DNA of 64,000 nt from Dermacentor variabilis (taxonomy: Eukaryota; Arthropoda; Arachnida; Ixodida; Ixodidae), in NCBI RefSeq assembly GCF_050947875.1, contig NC_134576.1, forward strand, positions 58,470,255 through 58,534,254, written 5' to 3'. Position numbers and translations under genes: made by a program. Below are positions 20,926 through 32,250 of this stretch, in pieces. Within the stretch, counting starts at the first letter, position 1, and every line of letters begins with the position of its first letter. Under the pieces are notes generated by a model. That model saw only the letters and a list, made by a program, of their open reading frames with translations. It was not told the DNA's origin and did no database searches.

Positions 20926-22060
20926 GGTGCTAAAAATAACGGTATTGTGTTGCGAGAGAAAATCCCAGCCGAGAATAACGTTAACCGAAGATAACGCTGC
21001 AGTGTAGGCCTAGGCGAGAATTCGGCAAAATGGAGAGGCCTACGGGGAGAGGGTGGTCGGATCCTCCCGACGACTTCGGCGTAGCTAAGTGGCGCAGTCG
21101 ACGCGACCACTTCGTACGGCCAACAAAGACCTCGTATAGCCTAGTTAAACAGCCGAAAGAAGATGTGGGCACTGGTCTGGCAAGATATGGGCGATTACCT
21201 GCTCGATTGTACGATGGAGCGGAGGCAAAAAATATGATGCAGGCTGTTGTAGATAAGTAGGCTGGGCCAAGAATATCAAGGAAAGCTGTCGTGCAACTTG
21301 CACCTGAACGAACGCGTTCATTTAAGCAACGGAGATGGTAGCTGAACTAGCAACGAGATCGTCGAACGAGGAAGGGCGACGTGGCAACGAGCACTGCCTG
21401 CGTAGCTCCTCGTAGCTTTGGCATAGAGTGACAACATTGGTCAAGGACTGAAGTTTTGGGGCAGACAGCATGTTGTATGCATCGTCCTCTATCCTCTTTA
21501 TGAAATTTCTGGTTTAGTCGCACTCCGACATGGTCGCGTCGACATTTTTACACAAATCCATTACATCCCAAATGTACCCACCCAACAAATGATTCACCTT
21601 GCTGCTGTACACGTTCTCGAAATCGCGATTCCACCGGCAGCTTGAGCACAGCAGGGCGCCCGAACAAAGCCCCTAAAGAGGTCTTGAACGAGAACTACGT
21701 CGGAAAAGCAGTCTCACGGTACTTGTTAGAGACTGGCGAGAACCGCGAGAGGGAAGAGCATGTTGTTCAGCTTAGAGAAATGGTTCCATTTGTTTTGGGC
21801 GCTTACTCTATCATATGTCGTCAGCCAGTTCTCGACGTCGGTGTCGTCCGTGCCTTTGAGAATGACAGGATACCTTCGGTGAAGTACAACGCAGCACATG
21901 ACCGACAGAGGAGGTGCTGGCTTGGATGTCTCTTCAGGCATGAGTGAGCGTAGGGTACGGGATCGAAGTTCCAGGATTGACGCTGTAGGCCTAAACAAAC
22001 TCCACCATTTCTAAACATGTTTGTTAGCTGGCAGCAGTTAGGCCAGGGCACGAACTCTCA
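20926..22060 (-). pseudogene. Gypsy-B gag-protease fragment
   Basis: Minus strand. Gag near 21999-21780 reads PVILKGTDDTDVENWLTTYD and AQNKWNHFSKLNN, then DVVTL-type gag C-terminus (NVVTLCQSYEELRRQC, near 21440-21395); a chromo/zinc region is not seen. Toward 20930 it reads VILGWDFLSQHNTVI, the conserved ILGxDFL motif downstream of the gypsy protease active site. Frames change several times. Neither LTR is recognised. It interrupts or truncates the LINE ORF1 at 20925. Confidence 0.65.
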
Positions 22061-22482
22061 GCACGAGCAGCGTTTCCCGAGCACAGCGCTGGAGAGGATT
22101 GCCTACTATGCCATACCTATTCTTCGCTAAAGCTCACATTTTCAAACCTGAGAGACTCTGATGAGCTGTGTTGCTGTGAACTTCCCGTTAGCAGATGCGA
22201 GAGCGAAATTCAGACTGCCTCAAGCTATGCCAAGCTCTTCGGTTTGCACATTATTCCATTAATACTGCATTCATAAATGCGCACAACACGGTGTGAGGGA
22301 TACCAACCAAACTAGAAGGTCAGCTTAGGACAGACTTTCAAACAGACATATATGAACTGAAATGCTAATCGAACGTGGACTGGTACATCAAAATTTATAT
22401 CATGTCTCTTGACAAACAATATATTCAAACAAAACTTATCTGCTTATTATACGAATCCTAGCTTCCAAGAGTAAAGTCATAC

Positions 22483-22701
22483 CATGGCTGGGCTTGGTAT
22501 GGTAAGTAGTTTGTCCCCGTCGCTCTCAGCTTCCGGACAGCTCTGACACCTCTTTCCCGTGGGGTCAACAAGCCAGCCCGTGAGGGAGTAATTTCCAGTG
22601 GATACAGGCATGATGGTAGCGATCGTGTTGTTTCCCAAGCCTTCATCAACAATAAATGTTTCTTGGACAGTTCCGGTGAAGCCCTTTGTTTTGTACATAA
22701 T
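22483..22701 (-). CDS. CLCA-family gene, internal exon 3 of those visible
   Basis: Acceptor TTCGTTTCACAG (to 22702) and donor ATG/GTATGA (GT at 22482-22481); 219 bp, 73 codons, phase 0 to 0. It reads IMYKTKGFTGTVQETFIVDE, then NNTIATIMPVSTGNYSLTGW, then DPTGKRC, then TIPSPAM. This matches the CLCA segment 'GTVxVDSTVGxxTxFxxTW...DPSGxxx...IPG' that follows the vWA domain, and in the protein it joins directly to PGTW of the next exon. Two glycosylation sequons (NNT, NYS) fit an extracellular protein. Donor GTATGA is weak, but it is the only one that keeps phase with both neighbours. Confidence 0.82.
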
Positions 22702-23594
22702 CTGTGAAACGAAGAAATGCTAGTTTACTTACTTTACAAGGGGTTCCAACCAATTTGTCAAATATATCTATCGCTAAAAGCTGTTCATCAGATCGGTTAG
22801 ACACAAGCTCATGCTACCGCCACTTCTATACAAAGGGATCGGCGATACCAGCAAGCGAGCAACAATACTGAAAAGGACAAATACATAAGATAAAAATTTC
22901 CTAGAATACAAGTGCGCGTGTAGCAAAAGTTCTAAGGGGTTTACAATTTTAAAAAATTTCTTAGCAAAGAAAGAGCTTTGTAAGACTATTTTCGGAAGTT
23001 ACATGACAAACTTCTGTGGTCGCCTCAAGGTGGGTAGTGCAGCTGATAGTTTTTCTGCGAAGTAGATTATTTAGGCAATAGTGTGTTGCCCATTTATTTT
23101 TTCGTGTGAGTGACGCGATCTGGCCATTGAGGAAGATGTACTTTAAGTAGCTCTCGCGAAGGCTCAGGAACACAGTGGTTGATATGGCGTAACGCAGAGG
23201 ACAACATCGGTTACCCAGTATTTAGATACATTACAATGTATCGTCAATTCTTCCTATCACCTTGCAAACAGGTTGTAAATGTTTATTAGAGAATTCTAAA
23301 CTCTAATTCACCATGAATTTACCTTTACACCCATATATGCGAGGACCAAGAGCTTCAATTTCATTAAGGAATTGTGAACTCGAATTCACCCTGAATTTAA
23401 CTGTACACCTATACGCTCCAAGACCAACATCTCCAAATTCAGCTTTCTTCGCCGGACAACTGAACTCGAACTCATTTGGGTGGCGGTGTTCGTTGTGTGC
23501 CATTCGATAACAATGTGTCTCCACTTAGCGACAGCAAATACGTGTTTGCGTGATTTATCTTGCTGAACTTGTTCAATCTTGATGGATTTCTCTG

Positions 23595-23597
<3 letters not shown>
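22702..23597. other. CLCA intron sequence
   Basis: A/T-rich, no gene or repeat family recognised. A short inexact direct repeat appears at about 23304-23420 (GAATT...CACC(A/C)TGAATTTA). Confidence 0.5.

Positions 23598-23645
<48 letters not shown>
23598..23645. repeat. (TA)n microsatellite
   Basis: Pure TA tract directly at the 5' truncation point of the RTE element. Confidence 0.97.
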
Positions 23646-23648
<3 letters not shown>

Positions 23649-24523
23649 GACAGGGAGATACGATATCTCCAATGCTATTCACAGCATATTTACAGGAGGT
23701 ATTCAGAGGCCTGGAGTGGGAAGAATTAGGGATAAAAGTTGATGGAGAATACCTTAGCAACTTGCGATTCGCTGATGATATTGCCTTGCTTAGTAACTCA
23801 GGAGACCAATTGCAATGCATGCTCACTGACCTGGAGAGGCAAAGCAGACGGGTGGGTCTGAATATTAATCTGCAGTAAACTAAAGTATTGTTTAACAGGC
23901 TCGGAAGAGAACAGCAGTTTACGATAGGTAGCCAAGCACTGGAAGGGGTAAGGGAATACATCTACTTAGGGCAGGTAGTGACCACGGATCCGGATCATGA
24001 GACTGAAATAACCAGAAGAATAAGAATGGGCTGGGGTGCGTTTGGCAGGCATTCTCAAATCATGAACAGCAGGTTGCCACTATCCCTCAAAAGGAAAGTG
24101 TATAACAGCTGTGTGTTACCAGTACTCATATATGGGGCAGAAACCTGGAGGCTTACGAAAAGGGTTCTGCTGAAATTGAGGACGACGCAACGAGCTACGG
24201 AAAGAAGTATGATGGGTGTGACGTTAAGGGATAAGAAAAGAGCAGATTGGGTGAGGCAACAAACGCGGGTAAACGACATCTTAGTTGAAATCAAGAAAAA
24301 GAAATGGGCATGGGCCGGACATGTAATGAGGAGGGAAGATAACCGATGGTCACTAAGGGTTACGGACTGGATTCCAAGGGAAGGGATGCGTAGCAGGGGG
24401 CGGCAGAAAGTTAGGTGGGCGGATGACATTAAGACGTTTGCAGGGACAACATGGCCACAATTAGTACATGGCCGGGGTAGTTGGAGAAGTATGGGAGAGG
24501 CCTTTGCCCTGCAGTGGGCGTAA
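23646..24523 (+). pseudogene. RTE reverse transcriptase, C-terminal part, single stop
   Basis: Reads FRQGDTISPMLFTAYLQEVF, the catalytic box LRFADDIALLSNSGD (FADD, about 23767-23790), then NRLGREQQFTIGSQALEG, YIYLGQVV, VLPVLIYGAETWRLTK and the C-terminal block WAGHVMRREDNRWSLRV ... RGRQKVRWADDI. One TAA at 23876-23878 interrupts an otherwise open frame of about 290 codons; both halves are in the same frame. The missing N-terminal part would hold the apurinic endonuclease and RT fingers. The intactness suggests a recent copy. Confidence 0.88.
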
Positions 24524-24540
24524 CTAGGCTGATGATGATG

Positions 24541-24541
<1 letters not shown>
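23646..24541 (+). mobile_element. RTE-type non-LTR retrotransposon, 5'-truncated
   Basis: About 0.9 kb of 3' end. It ends just after the ORF with a short TGATGATGATGATTA tail, a short-repeat tail of the kind RTE elements use, and then runs into (TA)n. The 5' end is cut at (TA)n. It lies in the CLCA intron between exons 2 and 3, antisense to the gene. Confidence 0.85.

Positions 24542-24575
<34 letters not shown>
24542..24575. repeat. (AT)n microsatellite
   Basis: AT tract at the 3' end of the RTE copy. Confidence 0.97.
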
Positions 24576-24578
<3 letters not shown>

Positions 24579-25742
24579 ACTCTCATTTTGTCCCTTGCAC
24601 GTACCCACTACCGCACAAGGCCTTACGGGGCTGCAGTATGCTTAAATGTAAATAAATAAAAGAAATAAAAAGGACTTAATGCAATGCTCCCCGCACGCGG
24701 TTCGATGCATACTACACCGAACGGAAGGAGTTCATCCACCTTACCACAGTGTGCGAAGTGCCATTCTTATATTTAGGTTCTTGGGATTCACATGCCTAAG
24801 CCCTGTATTTATTTTTTTTATGCCTTCGGGGCCAAAGACGTTACAGACGGGAGTCCTTATGAACAATCAACAAAAAACAGCAAAAATACCACGCGTACCT
24901 TGTAATTTGTACCACATTTAAAGAAATATGCAAGTGCCACGCACAAGAACAGAAGTCACTCTGTTTGCCATCGCTTGCAGCAATCAAACTATTGTATCAT
25001 GCGTAAATGATTATTTATTTTTAATCATCGTCTCATATATTGTAATTAGAGTAAAAGTATTATTGAGAAAGTACCCAGTCATGCTGAAAAACTGTCGATC
25101 CTGCGTTCTGATATTCGATACGCACCCCATAAATGTTTTTCCAAGCGTGAATTAAAGCACACGAAATGCAAAAAATTACCGCGCGACTACTTGACGTTTT
25201 AAATAATATATCTAAACCATACAAAAATATCGTGTTAGCCCACCGACTTGCATGACACAGCTGCTTTGTGAGATAGAATTTAGGAAAATGTTTCCAATGA
25301 AAGTATCTGTTTGATGTAAATTTTAAACTAATATAAAAAGTTTTCATTTCAGCTTAACAGGCGGTGTTTAGAGAACAGCGACATCTGCTTGCTGTCCAGC
25401 TACAGATTTTTATAGTTTTGCACGCTTTGATTGTTTTGAAAGACACCAATTTGGCCATATTGAAAACATGTGAAGCCGGACAGCAGTTTTAACAGATTGA
25501 ATAGAATTTCGCTTCCCCTCCTAAATGCAATAATCACCGTTAAAATTGGTCGAGTGATTGATTCAAAAATGCATTTCACGTGCATTTGAATAGGTTGATT
25601 GTAGATGAATGTGAGCTAACTATCTCCAAAGTGCGGTAACACACTTTATGGCGGCCAAAAAAACTACGATACTAATTAGGTGTAGAAACTTCGACTGCCT
25701 GCAAGAATAATCTTCGATCAGCAATACAAAATCTGCACTTAC
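24576..25742. other. CLCA intron sequence
   Basis: A/T-rich with no recognised gene. A perfect GTAAGT donor for the 25743-26050 exon lies at its right edge on the minus strand. Confidence 0.5.
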
Positions 25743-26050
25743 ATGCAAGGGCTCGTAGGAGTACTTGTTCAAGTTGAAATTATCTTAAAGGCCAGCGAAA
25801 TCTCGACTTTGGGATTGTATCCGTCGTTTGGAAAGCACTCGCCGTCCGCTGACTGAAAGGTGACCGATTCTGCAGATTCAGCCAGAATTGTGAGTTCGTT
25901 TTTCGCCGTACGTTGAGATATTTCCGCATCTGTATGGAGTTTTGCTATTTGTGGTTTCAGTTCATGTTGATTGGGCTCCGTGGTACCCTCGTCATGGATC
26001 AATGCTTCAGTGGCGTTACGTTTCGCAGTTTGAGTGGATGCGATGAGCCC
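25743..26050 (-). CDS. CLCA-family gene, internal exon 2 of those visible, with one-base frameshift
   Basis: Acceptor CCCTTCAG (to 26051) and consensus donor CAT/GTAAGT (GT at 25742-25741). It reads GLIASTQTAKRNATEALIHD, later ISQRTAKNELTILAESAESV and NPKVEISLAFK, then hits a TGA. Shifting by one base between about 25771 and 25786 instead gives DNFNLNKYSYEPLH, which runs to the donor and joins IMYKTKG of the next exon in phase. The exon is 308 bp, one short of 103 codons. So either the sequence lacks one base (next to the TTAAAG run) or this allele is broken. An NAT sequon is present. The N-terminal half has little family conservation; placement rests on strand, order and phase. Confidence 0.75.
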
Positions 26051-27399
26051 CTGAAGGGTATAGGTACAATCAGAAGGACCTTGATTACTGAGCTCCTACC
26101 TTAGCTACATATCACATGTGCGGACCATGGTCGCGAGAAATCAGCGTACTAATTCGTTGTTACGTTTGCATATCAAATGAAAATTCTGTAGTAATAATGG
26201 CACAATCTTTGGCCTAAAAAATACCGTCCCCTGCCTTTAACCAGCAGCTGAATATTACTCGAGCATATAATTTTTACTAACCTCGCAAGTGTTCTTGTCC
26301 CCAAATTATTCTTTGTAATGTCACAAACCGGTTTTCCCTGTTTATATTCTTGTGAAAACGATTATGAACTTTCGCGCACAACATGAAAGAAGCACATAAA
26401 TAATAATCACTTCTCCGTTGCAACTCTTATTTTCAACAGAAATTATGCGGACACATGAACCATGTCCACGCAATTGGCACTGTCATCGCGCTGTCGTGCT
26501 ATCACGGTATGCGTCCTTCGCGCGTGGCTGGTTAGACGGTTGCGAGAACAGCGCAGTGCGCTTGCCTGCAAAAACCTCAAAACCCAAGTGCGCACGCCGT
26601 CCCATCGCAGTCAATTGCCAAAACAGCGGAATGAGCTCAGGCCTAAACCGTCCTCTGCTTGTGCGCATTGTGAGCATTGCGAGCATTGTGTGCATTAGCG
26701 TTCATGCACGGAATGTTTACACGACACGGCCTCATATCTTGCAGCTTTGAGGTGTGACTCCTGCAAGCGACTGTCGGCGTTCCTCATTACGGCAACGTCG
26801 TGAGTCGCCTTGTCTATAGATATCTGGTTTGTAAATACCGCTCATTACTGTGCTTGTAATCTGCTATTGCAAAACTTTAAAATTTTGCACAATGTACGCA
26901 GTTGACGCAGAAAACTCGGTTTTAGCAATTAGCAATTAGCAAATTAGCAACGTGTTTATGCCGATGTGTCTAAGGTGATGTGTGTAACTGGATGTGTGGA
27001 CTTCATCAGGCAGTTGGTATTTAGCCTTCCCCATGAAATACGGATATACGGTACATACGTAGACGCATGTAAATCTGGTGCACGTTCCACCTGCACAGCA
27101 GCACTTGATTCGGGTGCCAAGGCGCTTTGCGTCAGCGTATCGACCCCACGTATCGCTGAAACACCGTCCAAGGAGCTCGAGCACAACAGTATGCATCTCT
27201 CTCAATGGGCAAAAGTGTATATCAAGGCGATAGAGTCGATTAGCACGTTGAAGAGAAGTTTATTTCGACAAGCTTAATCAGAAAAATTTAGGTGCACTTG
27301 ATGAGCAGAACAAAGAACAACAATGTCACATTACATCAACAGCTAAGGCACATTACGATCATAAATACAAGTATGGCAGGATTAAGGTGTCAGTAGGGT
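26051..27399. other. CLCA intron sequence
   Basis: No gene recognised. A small (GAGCATTGC)-type imperfect repeat is at about 26665-26697. Open frames at 26.4-26.75 and 26.94-27.28 kb have no domains. Confidence 0.45.
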
Positions 27400-28745
27400 A
27401 ACGGCTGCACAGAAATGCCCCCATTGCGGAGTTTTATAAAGCGTGTTGACCATTTCCGCAGGAACTGGTCTTCACTTAGGTTCATCAGGTCTCCGCAAGC
27501 CTGTTCATACATGTTTTTGCGTAAGTGGCGTAGTAACGGGCTTCAACGCGGCGGCAACGCTGCATATTTTCTTGTGTCAAGTGGTCTGTTGCTAGCAATT
27601 CGCACACCTCCGTTGCCGGTTTGTAAACTACATGTACGCTTGGTAAAGTTGGTCTAATTGATTGAAGACTTCGGCATCCATATATATAACATCGCGGTGT
27701 CTGTTCCACCGTAGGTCCTGTCCTTACTCCTGATAAAGAGAGCTACCTGGACGTTCCTAGGAAAGAGTTGACAACTTTCCTGCTTGGTATTCAGGATTGG
27801 TCACGAGGTCGTGAAAACCTGGCAATGCGAGGACGGAGCTAATCGTTCTGATACTCGACATGCTAAGTCCACCTGGCTCGCTGGAACCGATGGAGCTGAT
27901 GTGCCCGCAATGTTGTTTTGTCTTCCCGAAGGAAAGAACCACAGGGTGCAGCTAGCGTCTGTGAAGCTTCGCGTGGTGTGCGAGCTATGCGGGCAACGTA
28001 GTAAAAAGCCTCGCAAATGACAGATTTTATGTAGCTGCGCTTGGCTAGCGACAATGGGAACTTTGCTGCCACTGACATCTTACGCAGGTAGGTCTCCGAT
28101 GCCACTTTCCTAGACGTGAGGAAAACTACCCCCAGGACTTTCATCCCTGCTACCCACTCAAGCTCTTCAAGGGCACATGTAATGTTGCCAAATACCATCG
28201 CCTTACTTCTGTCTTAATTCATAACGGCTCCGGATAATTCATCGTAATCGTCGAACAAGGAAGACATAATAGCTGTATTCGTTTCTTCAAAAGAGGGGCG
28301 CGTCGTCCGTATGCGTAGAAACCTTTATCTTTCCTTGGCCTGGCAAGGGAAAAACACGTATCGCTGGGCAAAGTAAAATGCTGAGCAGCAAAGGCTCAAG
28401 ACATACAACGAACAGGTGAGGGCTCAGTGAACGAACTTTCCTAAAGCCGTGTGTGACCGCGAAAGAATCGCTTAGACAACCGTTGACGAGCAGCTTGGCC
28501 GGTAAGCCCGATTACAAAGGCCGATCTTATCTTCTATTTCGGCGTGAAAACCGAATGTTTCCAGCACGCCAAATAGATACCAACACTCAACACGATCGAA
28601 AGCTTTCACTTGGTCCAGCGAAACAAAGCATCTTGTGTGCTAGAAGCGAAGGTATAACATCCCTTGTGAATGCTAGAGATGAAAAATTGTTTGGCCTGGC
28701 ACGCTACACATATGCGCCCGGATGATTACACGCTACACATATGCG
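27400..28745 (-). pseudogene. LINE-1 ORF2, C-terminal part of reverse transcriptase
   Basis: Minus strand. From about 28740: MCSVPGQTIF (usual QTCSVPGRSIF), CFVSLDQVKAFDRV (RT motif SLDQ.KAFD), VLETFGFHAEIEDKI, a degraded ADD region, then MVFGNITCALEELEWVAGMK with LGVVF, and YLRKMSVAAKFPLSLAKRSY. Many stops and frame changes. Fits the R1/LOA/I-like LINE type frequent in ticks. A 29-bp local duplication (GCATATGTGTAGCGTG twice on the minus strand) is at its right edge. Confidence 0.7.
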
Positions 28746-30850
28746 TCTGCCGATTATGTCAGGAAGGGCACAAATTTTCTTGCATAGCATTGAGGTGACT
28801 ATTAGCGGTGAGAATTTGGAGTGGTGCCCTCTCGCGAGCGACGTCACGGCCAGGACGCCGCTCGCTCCGGCTCGCCCGGCTGCCCCGCGCGCGCTTGTTT
28901 TCTTGGTGCGTGCTTGGGGTATTGGTGGCTTGAGCCGTACTTACAGAGGGTATTTCGGATTATTTCTGTGGTCATGTGTGGACCACAGTCTCTTCTTTGA
29001 ATCCGCGTGAGTCATTAAAATTTGCGACTTGGATATCGCAACCTATGTAGCGCTGAAGGGGTCTACTGGTCTTGCAATGCATATATGCGCCCTGTCTGTT
29101 ATAAATTTTGCTTAAGAATAACATCTGCAAGTTCAACACGCGAAGTTATTTATGATGATCCTCTAAACAATTAACATTTTCGTATTACTTGAGTATGAGA
29201 GACATTTTACGTGGAAGAAATACCTTGAAATTTGGTGTCAACATTAAAAATCCGTGTTACGACCAGGCCCTGCGAAGCTTCCATCATACTTGTTATCCCT
29301 CTGGTGAGTTGTTTTAATCTAATGTGGCAACTGTATTAAAGCCTAAATGGAAGAGACAAGTGCGAATTTTGGGAGAAAAAGTTTGGTACTTTCATCGTTA
29401 TCAGAACTAGGCACCCAGAAACGCATTGGCGGTTAACAAGACGGCGCATCGTGTATAGTATGTATTAATTTCACGAGTACCGTAACAGCAATCACATGAA
29501 AAAAAATTACATGTTTAAGATCAAAAAGTAAATGCTAGCGATGAAATGTGTCGTAGTGTCCCTCAGTAGCTCTTATCGACGATATCGCGCGCACCTCCCG
29601 CAACGGATGCAACCGACTGTCGTAATGGCGAGGCGCGCTTTGTTCGCGACACCCAGCAGTTCCCTACAACTTCGAAATGAAACCATATAGTAGCTCTTTA
29701 CAGCTACAAATACAATGTCTATAGCATACTCGAGGCACTACAGCGCACCTTAGGATGCGTTGAAATGAAAAAATCAAGTACATCCTGCCACAACATGTCT
29801 CTATCCTGCGTTGTTTGATTACACAGAGTGAAAACTATTTGCTTCGTCAGTGCATAAAAGAAAACCTCGCGTACCCGTCTCTTAAAGACACCAGAAGTCT
29901 CACATGAACACTTATTTGATCGCCGCTGGGGAACAATATCTTAAATATGTGCAACACTACTAATGAATGAGCCTTCGGCTTCTTGCTGGCTGCAGCGAAC
30001 CGGTCCAATAGCCTCCTGTGTCAGTTCCCCAAACTGATTAATCATGTCTGTTTCTCAAGCAAGAAGCACCGGTAAATTGCTTAAGTGAGTTGAACGTGTA
30101 GCACGGAAAGGGAATAAATATTGGTACATTCCTCTCTGTGTGCTGCCAACAGCTGTAAGCCTCAATCAGCTTTGCTTCAACTTACTGCCACTTAAATTTA
30201 ACCCGTGAAGAACGGCCTAATTTGGAGAACCAGTTACAAACGTCAATGGTGATGTCCGAATGTAAATTGCAGTGGTATTTAAGTCCTCGTGTTACAACCG
30301 ACGGTTTCTGTCAAGAAATGTAAAAATTCGATATGATACCGGGAACTATTTGTCGTGAGCAAACATGTTTTAGTGGGTTAAAACCAAGAGAAATTTTCCA
30401 GCAGTCATATATAGTCAGCGTTTAATTGTGACACGCACATTACACCATGGTGGGTATGAAATCCTTAACGAGATTCCTATGTGCTCTGCTTTTGCGTCGA
30501 TGCTTTTATTATTCACGTGGGCTACCACTGGAAAGTGTAGATCCGAGCATGAAAGACCCGTAATGGGCGAGTCCGAGCTCCCTCGAGTGGCACTATGGCG
30601 TTGCCTTCGAGAAATGCATTGCCGTATAGGAAATAAGCTGCTTGATTACATTTTTGCGAACAAAGACATCGTAAAATATATATTTGAGAGGCCCGTCATA
30701 AACATACAAGCACTGGGAACGAGAGCGAACAAACGGGAACAATGCAGAAGGCGTCCGGACACAGCCCGAAGTGCAGCAGACGACAGGCGCAAATCCATGC
30801 CCTTACGTCATGCGAGCGATGCTCGCAGCGCCCCTCTAGGTCGTTCTCGG
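28746..30850. other. Unidentified ~2.1-kb insert splitting LINE-1 ORF2
   Basis: LINE homology stops at about 30850 (LLLNADSNI) and resumes at about 28730 (VIIRAHMCSVPG), so the interval is foreign to the LINE and has replaced about 20-25 codons. The left 300 bp is GC-rich (GGCTCGCCCGGCTGCCCCG near 28870) and the remainder is A/T-rich. A short plus-strand open frame at 30428-30856 has no domain I recognise. No inverted ends or target duplication found. Confidence 0.5.
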
Positions 30851-32250
30851 GGCTAATATTGGAGTCCGCGTTTAACAACAGCGTAATTGGTCGCCAGGAG
30901 AATGGGTTGGAGGCCTGGCTGCCTGATTTGGGGAGGAGGACGATGCGGCTATCGCGAAAAGAATCTGGCTGAACGCCATCGGATACGAACTTATTATCCC
31001 TGGAGAAAAGCGCTTCTTCCATGGCATGGAACAATCGCACGTAAAACTGGATTAGGATGCCGTCGGGCAGGGCGCAGATGAAGCATTCATGTATTTTACT
31101 ACTGCTCGAAGCTCCTCGAGTGTCGCTGGCTCGCACAGGTGCTGTAGGACACTGGCTGATACTTCGGGCAGGGCTCGTCAGAATTCCCTCAGTCTTTCAC
31201 CGTAATCGTTCGTGCACCAGCTGCCTTCATCGGCTGTAAACACCTAGCTGACATGCTGTTTAAAGACTGTGCAAATGTCTGACTAGCGGCCACTGCGAGC
31301 GCCATCCGGAAGCGTAACCTGAGGCATTCGGGTAGAGCCTTTTTCCTATGTCGAGCGCGCTCGTATGTACCGGATGGCGGCTGGGTAGGACAAAGGATTA
31401 CCCTGGGTGGCAGCCTGACTGGCAGCTCTAGACGATAGTCTAAGTTTTATACCTTGTGTTCAGCAGGTAGGCATACTCATGCGCTGCAAACATAGTCGTA
31501 TGTGCACTGCGGACGATTCAAATCCACCTAATTACTTCATGTAATTAGCGAGTGATTCGCGTTTTTCGAACGCGTCCGGCTCGGGTGAGTAGCGGGCGCC
31601 ACGCCGCCTTCAAGTCGTCCCAGGAGCGTCGCGGTCGCAGAAAGCTAATAATGCAGCGCCTGTAGCAGCGATGCTCTCGATATCTGCAAGCAGATTGACA
31701 TCCATTCGCCAAAATTGCATTGGATGGCGGTCTCGCCTAGATCCAGACGCATGTACAGAGGGTGATGATCGGAAATGTGGGGTGTACCTGTGGGAACGAC
31801 ATAATTTAGCAGCTTTCGAGATAGCAGCTAAGCTCAGGGGCAAAACAAATTTATCTAACCTGCTTGTTGACCGGCCTGTTTCCCAAGTTGGTCCGAATAC
31901 ACTGCACCCACGCGTCGCATAGGATAATTGGACTAGCGTGCGGGTGCATATATCACCAGTGGCCTAGCCCGTCATGCGTTCATCAGAAAATCCACTGCTA
32001 ATGTGCGGCCGTCTAAACCCGTGCGTACACTGCACTCTATTCCTAAGGCGAGAGTTTAAAAGCACTGCTCTTATGTCACAGGACACAGCGTTTGTCAAGA
32101 AAAAAGAATGCATCAACAGCAAAACGGGTCTTAAAGTTTTACGCATCAAGGCATGTCCGGTAATGAAAGTTTTTACAAGAAAAGGACATCGTCGTCCCGC
32201 GCTCGCGCGCAGTGCAGCACCTCTCTGTTGACTGACCGTAACCCGAGACG
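30851..32250 (-). pseudogene. LINE-1 ORF2, endonuclease remnant and N-terminal RT
   Basis: Minus strand. The clearest block is SFRDSRIVLLPKSGSQASNP then SWRPITLLLNAD (about 30975-30855), the first RT motifs of a LINE. Upstream (31.2-32.2 kb) the endonuclease region is heavily decayed; LLADIESIAATGAALLA (about 31700-31650) fits the linker before RT. No complete endonuclease motif remains. Confidence 0.6.

Noticed and set aside
25743..26050. Programmed frameshift in the CLCA exon
   Set aside because: No slippery heptamer with a downstream structure is apparent, and host channel-regulator genes are not known to use one; error or mutation is simpler.
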